Below, one piece after another: positions 55,663-63,624 of a stretch of 64,000 bases of DNA. The DNA is from Paenibacillus lautus NBRC 15380. GTDB taxonomy: Bacteria > Bacillota > Bacilli > Paenibacillales > Paenibacillaceae. The position numbers were made by a program, and so were the translations under genes. The stretch is from contig NZ_BIMF01000004.1 in NCBI RefSeq assembly GCF_004000945.1, positions 372,001 through 436,000 on the forward strand. Direction: 5' to 3'. The first letter of the stretch is position 1. Each line of letters opens with the position of its first letter. The notes below the pieces were generated by a model. The model was not told where the DNA came from. It was given only the letters and a program-made list of their open reading frames with translations, and ran no database searches.

Positions 55663-56499
55663 ATGCTGCAAGGTTTAACAAGCGCAGGACTCGGAAAGCT
55701 TGAAAGCGATTTACAGTTTATCGAGCTCGCGGCCAAATATGAATTCCAATGCGTCGATATCGATGCCAAAGGTCTTGTAGACCGCCTAGGCACAGGAGCG
55801 GCAGCCGATATGCTGAAATCCCGCCAACTGGAAATCGGGGCGATCGGCCTTCCCGTGGAATGGAGAGGTTCGAACGAGCAGTTCCTAAGCGGACTTGAGA
55901 AACTGCCGGCAGCAGCGGCAGCGGCCAGGGCCCTTGGCTGCACTCGCTGCTGTACATACATTCTTCCTTCCACCGATGCACCCGCAGCTCATTTCATGGC
56001 TCTGGCCACCACAAGGCTGCGGGCTTGTGCCAGCATTTTGGGAGCATACGGAATTCGATTGGCCCTGGAGTTCGTAGGCCCGCATCATCTGCGCACCCAA
56101 TGGAAGAACCCGTTCATCTGGACGGTACAAGAAACGTTGGATTGGATCGATGCCATCGGGGAACCGAATGTCGGGCTGCTATATGATGCCTATCACTGGT
56201 ACACCAATGAGATGACGGTTTCGGATATCCGGCAGCTGCGAGCTGAACAAATCGTTCATGTCCACATTAATGATGCGAAGAATATTCCCGTGGGGGATGT
56301 TCTCGATAATGATCGGGTTTATCCGGGTGAAGGCGTAATTGATCTGCCAGGGTTTCTTCAGGCTCTGAACGATATCGGCTATGCAGGCCCGGTTACACAA
56401 GAAATTCTGACGCCTTCCACACCAACGGGCACGCCGGAAGAACTCGTTGCCAAATCACGTCAAGCCTTCAACAACGTATTCGGGGCTGCAGGATTATAA
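55663..56499 (+). CDS. Sugar phosphate isomerase/epimerase (TIM barrel)
   Basis: 278-residue xylose-isomerase-like TIM-barrel protein of the IolE/IolI superfamily. Likely metal ligands: Glu in LALEFVGPHH (about 129-138), Asp in LLYDAYHW (about 163-170), His in VHVHINDAKN (about 193-202) and Glu in TQEILTPS (about 244-251). ATG 55663 has GGAG nine bases upstream; the frame also opens at 55648. It lies opposite the CE7 esterase and may share a sugar-related regulon. Substrate unknown, and it is a different paralogue from the one at 32,733. Confidence 0.88.
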   Translation: MLQGLTSAGLGKLESDLQFIELAAKYEFQCVDIDAKGLVDRLGTGAAADMLKSRQLEIGAIGLPVEWRGSNEQFLSGLEKLPAAAAAARALGCTRCCTYILPSTDAPAAHFMALATTRLRACASILGAYGIRLALEFVGPHHLRTQWKNPFIWTVQETLDWIDAIGEPNVGLLYDAYHWYTNEMTVSDIRQLRAEQIVHVHINDAKNIPVGDVLDNDRVYPGEGVIDLPGFLQALNDIGYAGPVTQEILTPSTPTGTPEELVAKSRQAFNNVFGAAGL

Positions 56500-56668
56500 T
56501 TAGAGGTTCCATGCATGCTGAGAGCGGTTAACTGACTGGCAGATACTCAGGACCGGCAAACTCTCCATGTCACGCGGTGGGGAAGCCACGTCACATAACG
56601 GAATGATTCCACCTGTTCAGGGGAACACTGAAATGGTAGGTTAAGCACCTTTTCAGGAGGTCTCAGGA

Positions 56669-56947
56669 ATGAACGGATTTAAGAAGGAAGAACGGGATAA
56701 CTTTACGGATCTGTCTACCGTTGAGTCACAGCGAAACGATCTGGTGGCCGAGGAATTTCCCGAGGGACCTTACGGTTCCGATCTCCGCAGCGATTCCCTT
56801 GGAAAGAGCACCCCATGGCGCAAGGATCAGCGGCCTCCGAATCGGTTTGATTATGAGGATCGCAGCCTGCACATGGGCATCGAACGGGAGTATCCTGGCG
56901 AAGACGAGAGCATTCAAGCAGACCCGGGACAAAAGAAACCCGAGTAG
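56669..56947 (+). CDS. Hypothetical protein (92 aa), hydrophilic
   Basis: Not recognised. Strong ribosome site (CAGGAGG eight bases before ATG). The product is very polar, rich in Asp, Glu, Arg, Ser, Pro and Gly, without hydrophobic segments or cysteines (starts MNGFKKEERDNFTDLS, ends IQADPGQKKPE) and is probably disordered. A strong terminator follows. Sequences of this sort in spore formers are often small acidic spore- or stress-related proteins, but nothing specific supports that here. Confidence 0.7.
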   Translation: MNGFKKEERDNFTDLSTVESQRNDLVAEEFPEGPYGSDLRSDSLGKSTPWRKDQRPPNRFDYEDRSLHMGIEREYPGEDESIQADPGQKKPE

Positions 56948-56956
56948 AGCCAACCT

Positions 56957-56999
56957 AAAAAACCAACCGTCGTTCTTTGGACAAGACGGTTGGTTTTTG
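56957..56999 (+). terminator. Terminator of the 92-aa hypothetical gene
   Basis: AAAACCAACCGTC and GACGGTTGGTTTTT form a 13-bp stem ending in a T-run, ten bases after the stop codon. Confidence 0.9.
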
Positions 57000-57066
57000 T
57001 CGTAACCAGGCTTGTAACCTCCGCTTCGTAAGCATAATGGCCTATAAAAATACATAAGATGGCAAA

Positions 57067-57170
57067 AGAAAAACGCCGATCATCATACTTTCTCAAAAAG
57101 ACAAACCGCATGTGGCGGATGTTTTTCTTGTGAGAACCTTCTATCGACTCGCGGTCCCAAGAAGAGATAC
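57067..57170 (+). repeat. Interspersed hairpin repeat, copy 3
   Basis: Third copy of the repeat at 3,234 and 18,106: AGAAAAACGC (shared with copy 1), GATCATCATACT, TTCTC, GACAA, hairpin ACCGC-ATGTG-GCGG, five T, CTTGTGAGA. The distal TGGTAAGCC part of copies 1 and 2 is replaced by a diverged sequence. It lies in the 5' region of the gene at 57,220. Confidence 0.55.
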
Positions 57171-57219
57171 ACCGTCGGCTGCGGTTAGAGAGAGAGGAAG
57201 GAGTGGGGGGGAGGAGCAC

Positions 57220-57489
57220 ATGCCTATCAAAAAGGAAGATGAATTCGTGATTTATGTTATCACGTTATCCAGCGTAAAGCGCTATATGTCCATTGAATTT
57301 ATCGGTGGGTCTTGCGGTTATATTATCGCTCAAAAAGCGCTCCAATCCGATCTGCTCGGCATGATTGGCAGTATGATCGCTCCAATGGCGATTCGCCGCG
57401 TGCTGCAGTGGCAACAGCGCAAATCCGAGCGTCAGGTGCGCTTTGGGCTACATTCACTGACCAAGCCGAGCAAGCTGAGCCCCACATAA
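57220..57489 (+). CDS. Hypothetical protein (89 aa)
   Basis: Not recognised. ATG 57220 follows GGGGAGGAG; the frame is open back to 57112, but that part overlaps the interspersed repeat and lacks a start signal. The product begins MPIKKEDEFVIYVITLSSVKRY and has a moderately hydrophobic centre (FIGGSCGYIIAQKAL, LLGMIGSMIAPMAIRRVL, about residues 28-68) and a basic C-terminus (QWQQRKSERQVRF). It could be a peripheral membrane protein. It is followed by a two-way hairpin and the convergent sigK. Confidence 0.7.
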   Translation: MPIKKEDEFVIYVITLSSVKRYMSIEFIGGSCGYIIAQKALQSDLLGMIGSMIAPMAIRRVLQWQQRKSERQVRFGLHSLTKPSKLSPT

Positions 57490-57584
57490 ATCAAGCGAGC
57501 ATCCCACAGGCTGCCCAGAACAATCATCTGAATCCGTATGATTGAAGCTTCTTGCCAAGCGGTTTGCAGCCCGAGAAAACAAGC

Positions 57585-57616
57585 TAAAGCCACTTCCATC
57601 ACAGGAAGTGGCTTTA
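57585..57616. terminator. Bidirectional terminator between the 89-aa gene and sigK
   Basis: TAAAGCCACTTCC and GGAAGTGGCTTTA form a perfect 13-bp stem with a six-base loop in a convergent gap. The T-run is weak on both sides. Confidence 0.75.
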
Positions 57617-57672
57617 GTAGCTCTATATCGACATTCCCGTTTCGGTGATCAGTGGTTAACACAGCTTGCTTC

Positions 57673-58374
57673 CTACCGTTTCTGCTTGTAAAACTCATGA
57701 TACAACTTCATCAGCGCCCGCTTCTCGATCCGCGATACATAGCTGCGCGAAATGCCGAGTTCCTTGGCAATCTCACGCTGCGTCCGTTCTTCTCCGCCAG
57801 CTTCCAGTCCGAAACGTCCAATAACGACTTCCTTCTCCCGGTCGTCCAATATATCGAGGTTCCGGTAGATTTTACTCTTCTCAATCTTCAACTGCACGGC
57901 ATCCACGATATCATCCGCTTCGGTCCCGAGGATATCGATAAGTGTAATCTCATTCCCCTCTTTGTCCGTTCCAATCGGATCATGAAGGGATACGTCTTTT
58001 CGTGTCTTCTTCAAGGAACGAAGATGCATAAGTATCTCATTTTCTATACAACGGGCAGCAAATGTCGCCAGCTTCGTTCCTTTATTCGGCCTGAAGCTTT
58101 CAATCGCCTTGATGAGTCCTATCGTCCCGATGGAAATCAAGTCTTCTAGATCCTCGCCGGTGTTATCGAACTTTTTGACGATGTGCGCAACCAGCCGAAG
58201 ATTATGCTCAATCAGTTTATTGCGCGATTGAGGATCGCCTTCGGCCATTCGCTGCAGATGTTTAGCTTCCTCTTCCTCGGTCAGAGGCTGGGGAAACGCG
58301 TTGTTTTTCACGTACGAAACGAGCAGGGTCAACTCTTTTATGAACAAAGCAATTGCGGTAAACAATCCAGGCAC
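57673..58374 (-). CDS. sigK: Sporulation sigma factor sigma-K (uninterrupted)
   Basis: Late mother-cell sigma factor, 233 residues, encoded by one intact gene, so no skin-type element splits it. The N-terminal hydrophobic stretch ([20 protein letters not shown], about residues 4-23) is the pro-sequence normally removed by SpoIVFB. Region 2 ([32 protein letters not shown]) and region 4 ([22 protein letters not shown]) are clear. GTG start, with AGGAGGTG upstream. Confidence 0.97.
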   Translation of the reverse strand: MPGLFTAIALFIKELTLLVSYVKNNAFPQPLTEEEEAKHLQRMAEGDPQSRNKLIEHNLRLVAHIVKKFDNTGEDLEDLISIGTIGLIKAIESFRPNKGTKLATFAARCIENEILMHLRSLKKTRKDVSLHDPIGTDKEGNEITLIDILGTEADDIVDAVQLKIEKSKIYRNLDILDDREKEVVIGRFGLEAGGEERTQREIAKELGISRSYVSRIEKRALMKLYHEFYKQKR

Positions 58375-58441
58375 TTTAGGACACCTCCTGCGAAGTTACA
58401 ATGCAACCGGCCCTTATCGCGCTCGGTCTCTCGGTCTTCTC

Positions 58442-58449
58442 ATTGTATG
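58442..58449 (-). promoter_or_regulatory. Possible sigma-E/sigma-K -10 element of sigK
   Basis: CATACAAT on the minus strand, about 68 bases before the sigK start, matches the -10 class of sigma-E (CATACA-T) and partly sigma-K promoters. The -35 region (ACTT) is a weak match. Confidence 0.4.
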
Positions 58450-58871
58450 TAGGCAACGGCCCAGAAGTGCCTGTACGCGGGAAAGTGATTCGTAAAAACG
58501 TTTAATCTCCCATATCTGTCCGACCATTCATAAAAGAAGGCCCGCAATTATACGCCATTTGTTTTTTATTAATTCCTCAACCAAGCAACGAACTACCGCA
58601 ACTAGCGATCATTTATTTAACACATACCAATATATCATGTTATAAAAATAAGCTATAACAACCGATGAATTGCATTTACCGCACGGTATATTCCTAATCT
58701 AACACAAAACTTTTTGGCTCAAATCAATCATTCAAGGCCCAGCATCTCTACCCTCATAACGAGGGAGATTGACTTTAGGTAAATATAAGCGACGGCCCCA
58801 CAAATTGACCGATAAGATATTCATTACACCCACATAATATAACAGCCATAATTTTTATCAATATAATATAT
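58450..58871. other. Intergenic region without recognised gene
   Basis: AT-rich spacer between sigK and the mannan operon. A hairpin-like CTCATAACGAGGGAG near 58,755 and short AT tracts are present. No reading frame, RNA family or terminator could be supported. Confidence 0.6.
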
Positions 58872-58900
58872 TGACATTAAATTGGTATGTAATTATATTA
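58872..58900 (+). promoter_or_regulatory. Sigma-A promoter of the alpha-mannan operon
   Basis: TTGACA (58872-58877), 17 bases, TATATT (58895-58900). The expected start lies around 58,907, within the adjacent cre. Confidence 0.8.
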
Positions 58901-58903
58901 AAT

Positions 58904-58917
58904 GTAAGCGTTTTATA
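58904..58917 (+). promoter_or_regulatory. Catabolite-responsive element (cre) at the mannan operon start
   Basis: TGTAAGCGTTTTAT fits WTGNAARCGNWWWCAW except for the final CA. Its place at the transcription start predicts CcpA repression when preferred sugars are present. Confidence 0.65.
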
Positions 58918-58972
58918 TAATGACCTGACAAAACGATCAACACCCTGAAGAATGGAAGGGAGAAGAGCTTAC

Positions 58973-60304
58973 ATGTACACGTTGGACTATTTTTCTGTAC
59001 TGCATGATTTGAACCGCACGATAACCGAAGGCACCTCAGCTTACCCGAAGCTCGGACATATGTTCAGGAGCATGCTGGACAATACGCTGGGTTCGACCAT
59101 TCAAAAACAGCCCGACGGTACCACCTTTGTCATTACCGGCGATATTCCGGCCATGTGGCTGAGGGATTCGGCTGCGCAAATCCGGCCCTTCCTCGTTCCG
59201 GCGGGCCAAGACGAGAAGCTGGCCGATTTGATCGAGGGGCTCGTACGCAGGCAAACAGCATTCATCCTGCTTGATCCATACGCCAATGCATTCAATGATT
59301 CGCCTTCCGGTCAAGGCCACCAGAACGACCGCACCGCCATGAATCCATGGCTATGGGAGCGCAAATATGAGATCGATTCGTTGTGCTATCCCATCCAGCT
59401 TGCTTACCTGTTATGGAAAGAAACCGGCAGAACCTCGCATCTGGATCAAACGTTCCATTCAGCCGCCAGGGTCGTTCTGGACATCTGGCGAACCGAGCAG
59501 CATCATGAATCGAAATCGCCGTATTACTTCGAACGCTTCGATTGTCCTCCAAGCGACACGCTGCCGCGCGGCGGAAAAGGGACGGAGGTGGCTTATACGG
59601 GAATGACCTGGTCCGGCTTCCGCCCGAGCGACGACGCTTGCGCCTACGGATACCTCATTCCATCCAATATGTTCGCCGTCGTTGTGCTTGGATATCTGGC
59701 GGAGATTTCCCGCGATGTCCTGCGCGATTCCGAGTTGGAAGCAGAGGCGGAGAAACTTGCCGGAGAGATCCGTCATGGCATTGAGTCGTACGGCGTTCTC
59801 GAGCATCCCGAATATGGCAAAATTTATGCCTATGAAACGGACGGGATGGGAAGCCACCTGCTCATGGATGACGCCAACGTCCCCAGCCTTTTGTCCATTC
59901 CGTATTTGGGTTACACAAGCGCTGATGACCCGGTCTATCAAAATACCCGCAGGTTCGTGCTGAGCCACGCCAATCCGTATTATTATCAGGGCACTGCCGC
60001 TGCGGGCGTGGGAAGCCCCCATACGCCTGATCGTTATATCTGGCCGATTGCGCTGGCGATTCAAGGCTTGACGACTACCGATCGGGAAGAGAAATTTCGG
60101 CTGCTTCGGCTGATGGCGGATACCGATGCAGGCACCGGCATGATGCATGAAGGATTTCTGGTCGACGACCCTGCCCGTTATACCCGCCCATGGTTTTCCT
60201 GGGCTAACATGATGTTTTGCGAGCTGATCATGGATTACTGCGGCATTCGGGTCAAAGCGAAAGATATTGGAGGAGGTCATCGAGATCACCATGGGAACCA
60301 ATAG
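58973..60304 (+). CDS. Exo-alpha-1,6-mannosidase, glycoside hydrolase family 125
   Basis: 443-residue intracellular enzyme of GH125 (formerly DUF1237), which removes terminal non-reducing alpha-1,6-linked mannose. Diagnostic segments: GDIPAMWLRDSAAQIRPF (about residues 51-68), QNDRTAMNPWLWERKYEIDSLCYP (about 116-139), YTGMTWSGFRPSDDACAYGY (about 204-223). No signal peptide, consistent with action on imported oligosaccharides. ATG 58973 follows GGAAGGGAGAAG. First gene of the operon, overlapping the next by 14 bases. Confidence 0.93.
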   Translation: MYTLDYFSVLHDLNRTITEGTSAYPKLGHMFRSMLDNTLGSTIQKQPDGTTFVITGDIPAMWLRDSAAQIRPFLVPAGQDEKLADLIEGLVRRQTAFILLDPYANAFNDSPSGQGHQNDRTAMNPWLWERKYEIDSLCYPIQLAYLLWKETGRTSHLDQTFHSAARVVLDIWRTEQHHESKSPYYFERFDCPPSDTLPRGGKGTEVAYTGMTWSGFRPSDDACAYGYLIPSNMFAVVVLGYLAEISRDVLRDSELEAEAEKLAGEIRHGIESYGVLEHPEYGKIYAYETDGMGSHLLMDDANVPSLLSIPYLGYTSADDPVYQNTRRFVLSHANPYYYQGTAAAGVGSPHTPDRYIWPIALAIQGLTTTDREEKFRLLRLMADTDAGTGMMHEGFLVDDPARYTRPWFSWANMMFCELIMDYCGIRVKAKDIGGGHRDHHGNQ

Positions 60305-61181
60305 GAAGCTTCGCGGCTGGGTCATCGGATATCTGTTCATTTTACCGTCCATTATCGGCTTCAGCGTTTTTGTCGCCTACCCCCTGTTGTCGTCCATGTA
60401 TTACGCCTTGACAGAATGGAGCGGGTACGATTCCCCCCGTTTTGTCGGCTTCGAGAACTTTAGATACCTCTTCACCGAGGATCCGGCTTTTTGGCCTTCG
60501 ATCCGGGCAACGTTTTACTTCGTGATCCTGAGTGTTCCTTTATCGCTGATCCTAGGCCTGTTATTGGCCATGATGCTGAACAAAAACTTGACCGGCATCA
60601 AATGGTTCCGCACGATCTTTTATCTTCCCGTTGTCGTTCCCTCCATCGCCACGCTCACGTTGTGGCAATTTATTTATGAGCCGCAATATGGTCTGGCGAA
60701 TTCGCTGCTAAGAGAGTTCGGACTGCCGCCGGGCACTTGGTTGACCAGCGAAACGACAGCGCTTCCATCCATTGTGTTAATCGGTTTATGGCAGGTCGGA
60801 TCCAGTGTCATCATTTTTCTGAGCGGTCTGCAGTCGGTTCCCCAGGAAATGTATGAAGCGGCGGAAGTCGACGGCGCCTCCAGGTGGCGGATGTCGTTAA
60901 ACATTACGCTGCCCATGATCACCCCGATCCTGTTCCTGCAGCTTATACTCGGCATCATCGGCTCATTCCAGGCGTTTAACCAGGTTCAGGTGCTGACCGG
61001 AGGCGGTCCGAACTTTTCTACCTCCCTGCTGAATTACAAAATCTATACCGACGCCTTCAACGGAAGAATGTTTGGTTATGCAATTGCGGAGGTGTGGGTA
61101 CTGTTTGTCATCATCATGATTTTTACCGTGATTTCTTATCGGTACTCCAACCGGTTCGTTTATTACGAAAGCGACAAATAA
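60291..61181 (+). CDS. Carbohydrate ABC transporter permease (MalF-type)
   Basis: 296-residue permease with six membrane helices (first at about 13-35, FILPSIIGFSVFVAYPLL). The EAA loop is YEAAEVDGASRWRMSLNITLPMITP (about 188-212). ATG 60291 is chosen; GGAGGAGG lies 14 bases upstream and a TTG at 60267 falls in that area. Pairs with the following permease. Substrate inferred as manno-oligosaccharides from the flanking GH125 and GH76 genes. An ATPase gene is absent here; such importers commonly share a housekeeping MsmX-like ATPase. Confidence 0.94.
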   Translation: MGTNRKLRGWVIGYLFILPSIIGFSVFVAYPLLSSMYYALTEWSGYDSPRFVGFENFRYLFTEDPAFWPSIRATFYFVILSVPLSLILGLLLAMMLNKNLTGIKWFRTIFYLPVVVPSIATLTLWQFIYEPQYGLANSLLREFGLPPGTWLTSETTALPSIVLIGLWQVGSSVIIFLSGLQSVPQEMYEAAEVDGASRWRMSLNITLPMITPILFLQLILGIIGSFQAFNQVQVLTGGGPNFSTSLLNYKIYTDAFNGRMFGYAIAEVWVLFVIIMIFTVISYRYSNRFVYYESDK

Positions 61182-61195
61182 GGGGGTAAGAGGTG

Positions 61196-62095
61196 ATGCA
61201 AGCGGAAGTACGGCCCAAACAACGAGGAAATTTGAATACATCGGACATACGAGTAAAGCGAAGAGTACGGTTTAACTGGATAGACGCCATTCGTTTTATC
61301 TTATTGGCGATCGGCGCCATTGCGATGCTGTTCCCCCTCTTCTGGATGGTTACCATTGCGTTGAAGAGCAACAATGACGTGTTCAAAATTCCGCCCGAAT
61401 GGTTTCCGCGGGAATTTCATTGGTCCAATTTTGTCACCGGAACAAAAGAAATCAACTTTTGGCAAACGTTTGGCAACTCCCTGTTTATCGCGATTACCTG
61501 CACAATCGGACAGATTATAAGTTCGGTGCTGGTGGGCTACGGGCTCGCACGGCTCAAGTTCCCGGGACGTAAGCTGTGGTTCTCGCTTTTTATAGGGAGC
61601 CTTATGCTTCCCGGATTTGTAGGCATGATCCCTATGTTTAACCTGTACACCAGCATTGGATGGTACGATTCCTGGCTGCCGATTATCGTGCCCGCCTTTT
61701 TTGGAAACGCCACGTTCTCGTTCCTGTTTGTCCAGTATATAAAAACAATCTCCGTTTCATTTGACGAGGCTGCCAAAATAGACGGAGCATCGGACCTTTA
61801 TGTGCTGCTCAAGGTATTGGTGCCGATGTCCATGCCGGTCATCATGACCATGGTAATATTTGCGTTCCAAGGGGCATGGAATCAATATTTGGAACCTTTG
61901 CTCTATATTATCGATCCAAGCAAATGGACGTTGTCGCTGGCGATGGCTACCTATACGGGCACCTATGCGACAGCCTGGAATCTGTTCATGGCCGCGGATT
62001 TAATTTATATCCTGCCGATGCTGCTGCTCTTCTTCTTTGGCCAGAAGTTTTTTATGCAGGGGCTGGGCTCCATGAATTCCGCGGGTTTAAAGTAA
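61196..62095 (+). CDS. Carbohydrate ABC transporter permease (MalG-type)
   Basis: 299-residue permease with six membrane helices after a basic cytoplasmic N-terminus of about 30 residues. The EAA loop is FDEAAKIDGASDLYVLLKVLVPMSMPV (about 185-211). ATG 61196 follows AGAGGTG; GTG one codon earlier is part of the same signal. It ends GLGSMNSAGLK, typical of the CUT1 family. Partner of the permease just upstream. Confidence 0.94.
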   Translation: MQAEVRPKQRGNLNTSDIRVKRRVRFNWIDAIRFILLAIGAIAMLFPLFWMVTIALKSNNDVFKIPPEWFPREFHWSNFVTGTKEINFWQTFGNSLFIAITCTIGQIISSVLVGYGLARLKFPGRKLWFSLFIGSLMLPGFVGMIPMFNLYTSIGWYDSWLPIIVPAFFGNATFSFLFVQYIKTISVSFDEAAKIDGASDLYVLLKVLVPMSMPVIMTMVIFAFQGAWNQYLEPLLYIIDPSKWTLSLAMATYTGTYATAWNLFMAADLIYILPMLLLFFFGQKFFMQGLGSMNSAGLK

Positions 62096-62194
62096 AGCTT
62101 GCGACCATATGGGAGGTGATGCCGACCGGGATTGACTGAAGTAAACAACAGGTGATGTTCAGTTCATTAAATTTACCATTGGGGAGGTCTTTCA

Positions 62195-63544
62195 ATGAGA
62201 CAGGGTGCAAGAAAGTGGGCCAGTGGAATCATCGCTTTACTGTTATTTTCAAGTCTGCTAGCCGCTTGCGGCGGCAACAGCGGCGGAGGCTCCGGTTCGG
62301 CGAGTCCCGGGAACACACCATCCGGAGAAGATAACGCCGGGTCCAAGAAACCCGTCGAAGTCACGATGATTACTTGGGAGTCGGCGGCCATGAACGAAAA
62401 AATCATGGCATCCATGAAAAAATTCGAAGAGGATAACCCTGACATCAAAGTAAAGCTCATCCCTACTCCATTGGACAATTACGGTGTCAAGATTAACGGA
62501 ATGATCACGGCGAAGAAAGCACCCGACATCTTCATGACCGGTAACGACATGCTGCTCGATAATGCCGGCAAAGGACTTCTCTATGACTGGACGGAGCTTG
62601 CAACACAGGACAAAGCGTTCATGGAGGGCTTTTACGATGGCGTGGTAGACAGCTGGTACTATGAAGGCAAGTTGGTCGGATTGCCAGGCCTTTTGAACAC
62701 ATACGGCATTTTTTACAATAAAAAATCATTCCAGGATGCAGGTCTTCCGGAACCGAAGATTGGCTGGACCTATGATGAATTCTTCACGGCGATGGAGAAA
62801 CTTTCGAGCAATCAGGGCGGCGTGCAGCAATTTGGTTATTATGCCCCCCTTGACCCCTTCCATGTCTCTCTCTATTCGGTTTCCGCAGGCGGTGCTCCCT
62901 TCGCTGATGCCATCATCAATCCAACGAAGGTGGAAATCAGCGACCCGTTCAGGGAAGGCGTCGAAAAATATAAGGCTGCCATTGCAAATGGTTACATGAA
63001 TCCTCCTACCTTTGATTTAACGAATGCCATGAGTTCGTTCAAACAAGGTAAAGTCCCGATGACCCTGCAAGGGCAATGGGTAGCCGACGATTTGATCCGT
63101 ACGGCTCCGAAGGAATTGGAATGGGGCTACGTGCCGATGCCGGTGGTTAACAGCCAGACCGAGATTTATGACGCCGTAGGCTGGTCCAGTCCGGCAACGC
63201 TCAAAAATCCGGAAGCGGTATGGAAAGTGCTCAAGTATCTGGATTCCAAAATGTACGAGGAAGTTCTCCCTTCAACCCCGGTGGCTCCCGCAGCCTATCA
63301 AGCATCTTCCGCAGCTTATTACGAAGCGCTGAAAACGGCCGGACATCCTGAAGTGGGCGAAGGACTTGATCATATCCTGAAATCCCAGAATACGCAGCCG
63401 GTTCGTTTCCTGTCGACATGGGCAGGCAAAGCGTACCCGTTCATTGAAGCATCATGGAAAAACATTCTGATGGGCAAAGCCCCGATCACCGAACTGGATG
63501 TGATGGCCGAAAAAATCAACAAAGTGATTACGACCGGCAAGTAG
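62195..63544 (+). CDS. Sugar ABC transporter substrate-binding lipoprotein
   Basis: 449-residue CUT1-family solute-binding lipoprotein. Signal peptide with lipobox LLAAC (Cys about residue 25) followed by a Gly/Ser linker. The mature domain has VTMITWESAAMNEKIMASMKKFEEDNP (about 54-80) and the usual hinge segments (GLLNTYGIFYNKKSF, about 165-179). Start ATG 62195 with GGGGAGG upstream. It likely captures alpha-mannan oligosaccharides released outside by GH76. A stable hairpin follows the stop, a common way to keep the binding protein more abundant than its neighbours. Confidence 0.94.
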   Translation: MRQGARKWASGIIALLLFSSLLAACGGNSGGGSGSASPGNTPSGEDNAGSKKPVEVTMITWESAAMNEKIMASMKKFEEDNPDIKVKLIPTPLDNYGVKINGMITAKKAPDIFMTGNDMLLDNAGKGLLYDWTELATQDKAFMEGFYDGVVDSWYYEGKLVGLPGLLNTYGIFYNKKSFQDAGLPEPKIGWTYDEFFTAMEKLSSNQGGVQQFGYYAPLDPFHVSLYSVSAGGAPFADAIINPTKVEISDPFREGVEKYKAAIANGYMNPPTFDLTNAMSSFKQGKVPMTLQGQWVADDLIRTAPKELEWGYVPMPVVNSQTEIYDAVGWSSPATLKNPEAVWKVLKYLDSKMYEEVLPSTPVAPAAYQASSAAYYEALKTAGHPEVGEGLDHILKSQNTQPVRFLSTWAGKAYPFIEASWKNILMGKAPITELDVMAEKINKVITTGK

Positions 63545-63566
63545 TAACCGGAACCGTTAAGCTCAT

Positions 63567-63598
63567 GAAGCCGATCGTGAATGGAACGGATCGGCTTC
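63567..63598 (+). other. Intercistronic hairpin after the binding-protein gene
   Basis: Perfect 10-bp stem GAAGCCGATC / GATCGGCTTC with a 12-base loop. No proper T-run follows (GATTTGAAAAT), so it may partly terminate or stabilise the upstream message rather than end transcription before the GH76 gene. Confidence 0.6.
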
Positions 63599-63624
63599 GA
63601 TTTGAAAATAGAGGAGGAACATTC

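Noticed and set aside
57585..58374. Possible skin-element or recombination site at sigK
   Set aside because: The sigK frame is continuous, and no recombinase gene or att-like repeat was seen nearby.
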